From positions 10,292,001 to 10,356,000 of the forward strand of contig NZ_CP061913.1 in assembly GCF_019904175.1 (NCBI RefSeq): DNA of 64,000 nt. Direction: 5' to 3'. A model generated the notes under the pieces. It was not told the origin of the DNA and made no database searches. It saw nothing but the letters and a program-made list of their open reading frames with translations. The DNA comes from Dactylosporangium vinaceum (GTDB lineage: Bacteria > Actinomycetota > Actinomycetes > Mycobacteriales > Micromonosporaceae). The translations under genes and the position numbers were made by a program. Positions 59,523 through 64,000 of the stretch are shown here, piece by piece (the first letter of the stretch is position 1; every line of letters starts with the position of its first letter).

Positions 59523-59848
59523 TCTAGACGCCTCGATCGCCGTGTCGAGCAGCTTCTCGATCGTCGTGGTGATCTCGCAATTGACGGGGCGGTGAGTCAT
59601 CGACTCGCCTCCGGGCGGCAGTCGGCTTCGGGCTGGACCGGCAAGGAGTCCGCGGCTTGAGCCTCGAGCAGACCAGGAGCAGAACGCGCGGCTTGAGCCC
59701 GCAAGCAGATCCGCAGCCCGAACCTTGAACCGGAGCGCGCGGGCGGGAAGCGGCTGGCGCGGGCCGGGAAGTGGTTGGCTGCTCGGTCGGTTGGGCGGCC
59801 GGCACGGGTGGGGTAGGGGTCAGTCCGGCCGGTGGGGTGGGTGGTCAT
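59523..59848 (-). other. Chain of two small frames after the ECF ATPase
   Basis: ATG 59848 overlaps the ATPase stop (ATGA) and opens an 83-codon Arg/Pro-rich frame ending at 59597. ATG 59600 overlaps that stop in the same way and opens a 29-codon frame (MTHRPVNCEITTTIEKLLDT...) ending at about 59511. The ATGA chaining mimics translational coupling. Neither looks like a known family, so they may be relics of the coupling to ykoC. Confidence 0.25.
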
Positions 59849-61173
59849 CGGGTCAGTTTCAGGCGGCGGTCGGCTATCGCCTCGACGAGTTGGGCGTCGT
59901 GGGTGACCAGGACCAGGGCGCGGCCCTCGTCGCGCAGGTCGGCCAGGAGGGTCACCAGCTCGCGCCAGGTGCGCAGGTCCTGGCCGAAGGTCGGCTCGTC
60001 CAGGATCAGGACCTGCGGGGCGGCGGCCAGGGCGGTGGCTACGCTCAGCCGGCGCTGCTCGCCGCCGGACAGGGTGAAGGGGTTGGCCCTGGCCAGGTGG
60101 TGCAGGCGCAGGCGCTCCAGGAGGGTGGCAACGGTGGCCGGCTCGGCGCCGCTCAGGGCCAGCTCGGCTTGCACGGTGTCGGTGACGAACTGGTGCTCGG
60201 GGTTCTGGAAGACCGAGCCGATGCGGGCGGCCAGGCGGGAGGCGCGCCAGCGGTGGGGTGGGCGGGCCGCGTCCCGGCCGGCCAGGGTGGGGGTGGCGGC
60301 CACGCGGCCCCGGGCCGGTTTCGTCAGGCCGCCCAGCAGGAGGGCCAGGGTGGTCTTGCCGGCGCCGTTCGGGCCCTCGACGGCCAGCGCCTGCCCTTGC
60401 AGTACCACCTCATGCACTGTCTTGTCGTTGTGGGGCAGCCAGAGCGACTCCGCGCTCAGGAGCGCCTCGCCCGGGGCCGTGACGGCGCGGCGGGAGGGCA
60501 GGGCCGCACCGGGGGTCCAGACGGCGTCGGCGTCGGCGCCCAGGGTGATCGTGCGGTCGACCAGGGGCAGGGCCTCGTCGACGCGGTGCTCGACGAGCAG
60601 CAGAGTGGCGTCGAGGTCCTGGATCACCTTGGCGATCGCGGTGCGGACGAGCTGGGCGCCGTCGGGGTCGAGGTTGGCCGTCGGCTCGTCCAGCAGGAGC
60701 AGGCCGGGGCGCAGGGCTATGACGCCGGCGATGGCCAGGCGCTGGGCCTCGCCGCCGGAGAGGGCCGCGGTGTTGCGGTCGCGGTCGTAGGGGAAGCCGA
60801 CGGCGTTCAGGGCGGCGTCGACCCGGGGCCAGATCTCGTCGCGCGGGACGGCGCGGTTCTCCAGGCCGAACGCGACGTCGTCGCCGGCCCGGCTCATCAC
60901 CAGCTGGGTCTGCGGGTCCTGGAAGACGATGCCCGTCTCGGCCCGGGCCTGGCGGGCGGGGCGGCCGTCGATGAGGACCTCGCCCTCCTGCTCGCCGGAG
61001 TCCTCGGCGAGCAGGCCGGCGAGCGCGGCGAGCAGTGTGGACTTGCCGGCCCCGGAGGCGCCGGCCAGCAGTACCCGCTCGCCGTGCTCGATGCGCAGGT
61101 CGAGGTGGCGGACCGCCCAGGCCTTGCGCCCGGCGTGCCGCCACCCGAACCCGCGGAATTCGACGGTGCTCAG
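59845..61173 (-). CDS. ykoD: ECF transporter duplex ATPase (YkoD-like), probable CTG start
   Basis: Two fused ABC ATPases, about 442 residues. Domain 1 has Walker A GASGAGKST, Q-loop VFQDPQTQL, signature LSGGEAQRL and Walker B LLLLDEPTANLD. Domain 2 has EGPNGAGKT, VFQNPEHQF, LSGGEQRRL and LILDEPTFGQD. No ATG, GTG or TTG occurs in frame between the ykoE stop (61249) and GTG 60900, which lies after the first Walker A. The best start is CTG 61173 (AGGTGA four bases upstream), giving (M)STVEFRGFGWRHAGRKAW. It drives thiamine or HMP uptake with YkoE and YkoC. Confidence 0.85.
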   Translation of the reverse strand: MSTVEFRGFGWRHAGRKAWAVRHLDLRIEHGERVLLAGASGAGKSTLLAALAGLLAEDSGEQEGEVLIDGRPARQARAETGIVFQDPQTQLVMSRAGDDVAFGLENRAVPRDEIWPRVDAALNAVGFPYDRDRNTAALSGGEAQRLAIAGVIALRPGLLLLDEPTANLDPDGAQLVRTAIAKVIQDLDATLLLVEHRVDEALPLVDRTITLGADADAVWTPGAALPSRRAVTAPGEALLSAESLWLPHNDKTVHEVVLQGQALAVEGPNGAGKTTLALLLGGLTKPARGRVAATPTLAGRDAARPPHRWRASRLAARIGSVFQNPEHQFVTDTVQAELALSGAEPATVATLLERLRLHHLARANPFTLSGGEQRRLSVATALAAAPQVLILDEPTFGQDLRTWRELVTLLADLRDEGRALVLVTHDAQLVEAIADRRLKLTR

Positions 61174-61248
61174 ACCGTCACCTGCGCTCGCTGTTGCTGG
61201 GGCACGGCCCCTCCGCTCCGCTTCGCTGCACCCGGACCGCGCTGGACG

Positions 61249-61833
61249 TCAGACGGCGACCCGTTCGCGACCGGAGGGGAAGCGGTCCAGGACGCCGGTC
61301 TTCGACAGTGCGCGCTGCAGGGCCCAGCTGCCGGCCCCGGCGACGATCGCGCCGCTGGCCACGACGAGCGCCGCGTAGGTCCACTTCTGGCCGGCGCTGA
61401 AGGTGTCGCCGTAGTACACGCTCAGGTCGAACACGGCGGCGCCCGCTCCGGACAGCGCGCCCGCGATGAGGGCGTTGCCGAGGCGGTAGTTGCGGTAGCC
61501 GGTGGCCGCGAAGCCGAACTCGCCGCCGATGCCCTGGACCAGGCCGGACACCACGACCGTGAGGCCCCAGGCCGAGCCGAACAGCGCGGAGACGATCGCG
61601 GCGACGAGCTCGGTGTACAGGCCGGCGCCGGGCTTGCGGATGACGAGCGGGCCGAGGACGGCCGGGATCAGCCACACGCCGTAGATGACCGCGCGCCACG
61701 GCAGCGCGAAGCTCTCCAGCGCGTTCCACAGGTTGTTCCAGGCGTAGAACACCGCGGCGAAGGCCACGGCGATGATGGACGCGACCACGATGTCGACGGT
61801 CCGCCAGCGGGTTTCCATTGAGCGGGTTTCCAT
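61249..61833 (-). CDS. ykoE: ECF transporter S component, thiamine/HMP type (YkoE-like)
   Basis: 194 residues with about six membrane segments. It binds the vitamin precursor; YkoE homologues are the substrate subunits of thiamine/HMP transporters. Typical parts are VASIIAVAFAAVFYAWNNLW and VVVSGLVQGIGGEFGFAATG. ATG 61833 follows GGGAGG at nine bases. The first five codons occur twice (METRS, METRW) through a 15-base duplication that includes the start codon. A TPP riboswitch lies 88 bases upstream, which fixes the thiamine assignment. Confidence 0.93.
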   Translation of the reverse strand: METRSMETRWRTVDIVVASIIAVAFAAVFYAWNNLWNALESFALPWRAVIYGVWLIPAVLGPLVIRKPGAGLYTELVAAIVSALFGSAWGLTVVVSGLVQGIGGEFGFAATGYRNYRLGNALIAGALSGAGAAVFDLSVYYGDTFSAGQKWTYAALVVASGAIVAGAGSWALQRALSKTGVLDRFPSGRERVAV

Positions 61834-61920
61834 TGGTGCATACCTCCCAGTTCGACACGAACCAGAAGGAGACGCGACACCGCACTCGATAACGTGCGAT
61901 GGCTTGCGTGAGGTGACCGA

Positions 61921-62015
<95 letters not shown>

Positions 62016-62073
62016 GATGTGCAGTTGTTTCCCGACGGTAACAGTGAACGTCGCTTGCTCGTAGTCTCTGGTC

Positions 62074-62895
62074 ATGAAAATCACGGCCCGCTCGCTCACC
62101 TTCGATGTCGTCGCCGGTGGACCCGCGGACGGCCCGCCGGTCCTGCTCCTGCACGGGTTTCCGCAGCACAGCGGCGAGTGGGCGGCCGTGACACCGCTGC
62201 TGCACGCGGCCGGGCTGCGCACCTACGCCCTCGACCAGCGGGGCACCTCCCCCGGCGCCCGGCCGCCGGAGGTCGCCGACTACCGCATCGCCGAGTGCGC
62301 GCTCGACGCCGTGGCCGTCCTCGATGCCCTGAATATCCCGTCGGTACACCTCGTCGGCCACGACTGGGGCGCGGTGTGCGCCTGGCACGTGGCGCTGCGC
62401 CACGTCGAGCGGGTCCGGACGCTGACAGCGGTTTCGGTACCCCATCCGCACGCCTCTGCCTTCGCCTTTGCCAACGACCCCGATCAGCGGGAGCGTTCGG
62501 CCTACATCAAGCTGTTCCGCCAGGCCGGGAAGGCCGAGCAGGTGCTCCTGGAGGACGGCGGGCGACGGCTGCGGGCACTGTTCGAGCCGCTCGTGGACCC
62601 CGACCCCTACGTCCGGCCGCTGCTCGAGCCCGGGGCGCTGACGCCGGCGCTCAACTGGTATCGGGCGATCAGCTCCCTCGATCTCGTGGGCCTCGGCCCG
62701 GCGACGGTGCCGACCACCTATGTCTGGAGCGACGGCGACCCGGCCATCGGCCCGACGGCGGCCCGGGCCTGCGCCGAGCACGTGGCGGCCGACTACCGGT
62801 TCGTCCCGCTGGCCGGGGTCGGGCACTGGATTGCCGACGAGGCGCCGGCCGCGCTGGCGGATGCCATCCTGGCCCGGGTCGCATCGCAGGCATAG
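62074..62895 (+). CDS. Alpha/beta hydrolase (epoxide hydrolase-like)
   Basis: 273 residues. Oxyanion strand VLLLHGFPQHSGEW, Arg-rich ALDQRGTSPGARPP, nucleophile elbow VGHDWGAVCAWHVA (Asp nucleophile, as in epoxide hydrolases or dehalogenases) and the catalytic His in AGVGHWIADEAP. A cap domain lies between about 130 and 200. It lies divergent from the TPP riboswitch and has its own promoter in the gap. Substrate unknown. Confidence 0.9.
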   Translation: MKITARSLTFDVVAGGPADGPPVLLLHGFPQHSGEWAAVTPLLHAAGLRTYALDQRGTSPGARPPEVADYRIAECALDAVAVLDALNIPSVHLVGHDWGAVCAWHVALRHVERVRTLTAVSVPHPHASAFAFANDPDQRERSAYIKLFRQAGKAEQVLLEDGGRRLRALFEPLVDPDPYVRPLLEPGALTPALNWYRAISSLDLVGLGPATVPTTYVWSDGDPAIGPTAARACAEHVAADYRFVPLAGVGHWIADEAPAALADAILARVASQA

Positions 62896-62902
62896 CCTTC
62901 GC

Positions 62903-62953
62903 TACCCGCGGGTAATAACCTGGCTTCAGAGCGTCTCTACAAAGTTCACTTTG
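62903..62953. promoter_or_regulatory. Two palindromes before the acyl-CoA dehydrogenase
   Basis: TACCCGCGGGTA (62903-62914) is a perfect palindrome. CAAAGT-TC-ACTTTG (62940-62953) is a perfect 6+2+6 dyad ending nine bases before the ATG, where it would cover the ribosome site or promoter. It may be a fatty-acid-responsive repressor site. Confidence 0.45.
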
Positions 62954-62962
62954 GGGGCAGCC

Positions 62963-64000
62963 ATGGTTTCGACGTCGGTGCGCGCGGAGCGGGAGGCGCG
63001 CAAGGTCATCGAGGAGAACCGCGAGACCGAGTGGAAAAAGCCGAGCTTCGGCAAGGAGCTCTTCCTCGGCCGGTTCCGCCTCGATCTGATCGACCCGTTG
63101 CCCGAGCTCGACGCGGCCGCCGAGGCCCGCGGCGCCGAGTTCCGCGACAAGCTCGCCGGCTATCTGGCGGCCGAGGTCGACGGGCAGCAGATCGAGCGGG
63201 ACGCCCGCATTCCCGACGAGGTTTTGCGCTCGCTGGGTGAGCTGGGCGCGTTCGGGATGAAGATCGATCAGAAGTACGGCGGCCTCGGCCTGACCAACCT
63301 CGACTACTGCCGCGCGCTCATGCTCGTGGGCTCGGTCAACCCGTCGATCGGGGCGCTCCTGTCGGCGCACCAGTCGATCGGGGTACCGCAGCCGCTCAAA
63401 CTGATCGGCAGCGACGAGCAGAAGCAGCGGTTCCTGCCCCGGCTGGCCGCCGGTGAGGTCTCGGCGTTCCTGCTCACCGAGCCCGAGGTCGGCTCCTACC
63501 CGGCCGGCCTGCGTACCTCCGCCGTGCCGACCGAGGACGGCGACTACCTGCTCAACGGGGTCAAGCTGTGGGCCACCAACGGCACCCTGGCCACGCTGTT
63601 CGTGGTCATGGCGCTGGTGCCCAAGAGCGAGGGCCACCGGGGCGGCATCACCGCGTTCGTCGTCGAGGGCGACGCGGAGGGCGTGACCATCGAGCGGCGC
63701 AACTCGTTCATGGGCCTGCGCGGCCTGGAGAACAGCGTCACCCGCTTCCACAATGTCCGGGTGCCCAAGGCCAACGTGATCGGCGGCGAGGGCCAGGGGC
63801 TGCGCATCGCGCTGAGCACCCTGAACACCGGCCGGCTGTCGCTGCCCGCGATGTGCGTCGGGGCCGGCAAGTGGTGCCTCGGCGTGGCCCGCGAGTGGGC
63901 CGGCGAGCGGGTCCAGATGGGCCGGCCGATCGGCAAGTACGAGGCGGTCGCCAAGAAGATCGCGTTCATCGCCGGCTCCACCTACGGCATGGAGGCGATG
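62963..64000 (+). CDS. Acyl-CoA dehydrogenase (partial, runs off the window)
   Basis: 346 codons are visible; the stop lies beyond the edge. ATG 62963 is preceded by GGGGGCAGCC. An N-terminal extension of about 30 residues (EREARKVIEENRETEWKKPS) precedes the helical ACAD_N domain (IPDEVLRSLGELGAFGMKID). The FAD/substrate loop is FLLTEPEVGSYPAGLRTSAV, the middle domain has GVKLWATNGTLATLFVVMAL, and the C-terminal helices begin GEGQGLRIALSTLNTGRLSL. Long extended members act on long-chain acyl-CoAs. The catalytic Glu would lie beyond the edge. Confidence 0.92.
   Translation, partial: MVSTSVRAEREARKVIEENRETEWKKPSFGKELFLGRFRLDLIDPLPELDAAAEARGAEFRDKLAGYLAAEVDGQQIERDARIPDEVLRSLGELGAFGMKIDQKYGGLGLTNLDYCRALMLVGSVNPSIGALLSAHQSIGVPQPLKLIGSDEQKQRFLPRLAAGEVSAFLLTEPEVGSYPAGLRTSAVPTEDGDYLLNGVKLWATNGTLATLFVVMALVPKSEGHRGGITAFVVEGDAEGVTIERRNSFMGLRGLENSVTRFHNVRVPKANVIGGEGQGLRIALSTLNTGRLSLPAMCVGAGKWCLGVAREWAGERVQMGRPIGKYEAVAKKIAFIAGSTYGMEAM

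Noticed and set aside
59308..59595. Cys/Ala-rich repeat protein
   Set aside because: The frame stays open only because the repeat period is 51 bases. There is no ribosome site, and other frames on both strands are equally open.

Overview
The window is 64 kb of high-GC DNA from an actinomycete chromosome. The roadblock/DUF4388 gene set, SigE-family sigma factor, MptB-like mannosyltransferase, GTG/TTG starts and many ATGA overlaps fit a filamentous actinomycete, most likely Micromonosporaceae; the family-level call is inference. I see no phage, transposase, integrase, plasmid or CRISPR feature. It reads as ordinary chromosome broken up by several repeat arrays.

Layout. 0.2-0.4 kb: two tRNAs. 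1-9.9 kb: a sugar-catabolism region on the minus strand: ROK repressor, ABC ATPase, permease, lipoprotein, Gfo/Idh dehydrogenase, xylose isomerase, terminator, then a TIM-barrel epimerase. 10-13.2 kb: an orphan Uma2 protein and a NodIJ-like ABC-2 exporter. 13.3-17.8 kb: mannosyltransferase, primase DnaG and a SanA-like protein. 18-22 kb: a degenerate polyprenyl synthase, repeat arrays, a SigE-like sigma factor with a membrane partner, and a secreted transglycosylase-like protein under a c-di-AMP riboswitch. 22.4-29 kb: a GAF-PAS-GGDEF protein, an FAD monooxygenase divergent from a GntR-TetR fusion regulator, an aldo/keto reductase and a UbiB-family protein. 29.5-33.5 kb: a tight operon VOC - AI-2E - dGTPase - ferredoxin reductase. 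33.7-36.1 kb: four roadblock/PATAN genes without a GTPase or kinase. 36.3-45.4 kb: ppdK, dus, a broken HAD gene, zf-HC2 protein, TetR, VOC, aldo/keto reductase, RidA, cobF. 45.4-48.5 kb: molybdate uptake (modCBA plus an HTH-TOBE protein). 48.6-52.9 kb: K+ channel, phosphatase, a DUF318/TIGR03943 membrane pair and a stand-alone XdhC Rossmann domain. 53-58.4 kb: an ECF42-type sigma factor with its DGPF protein, then PHP hydrolase - unknown - MarR - aminotransferase. 58.5-62 kb: a thiamine/HMP ECF transporter (YkoE-D-C type) under a TPP riboswitch and split by repeats. 62-64 kb: alpha/beta hydrolase and the start of an acyl-CoA dehydrogenase.

Signals that gene calling would miss are two riboswitches (c-di-AMP, TPP), several perfect or near-perfect dyads beside regulators, a dispersed palindromic element occurring near 19.7 kb and again near 59.25 kb, and three VNTR-like arrays (17/68 bp, 51 bp, 53 bp), one of which has become the 3' end of a sigma factor gene. 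The most interesting gene-level items are the roadblock/DUF4388 cluster, the polyprenyl synthase whose aspartate motifs are eroded, and the ECF ATPase that seems to start at CTG.
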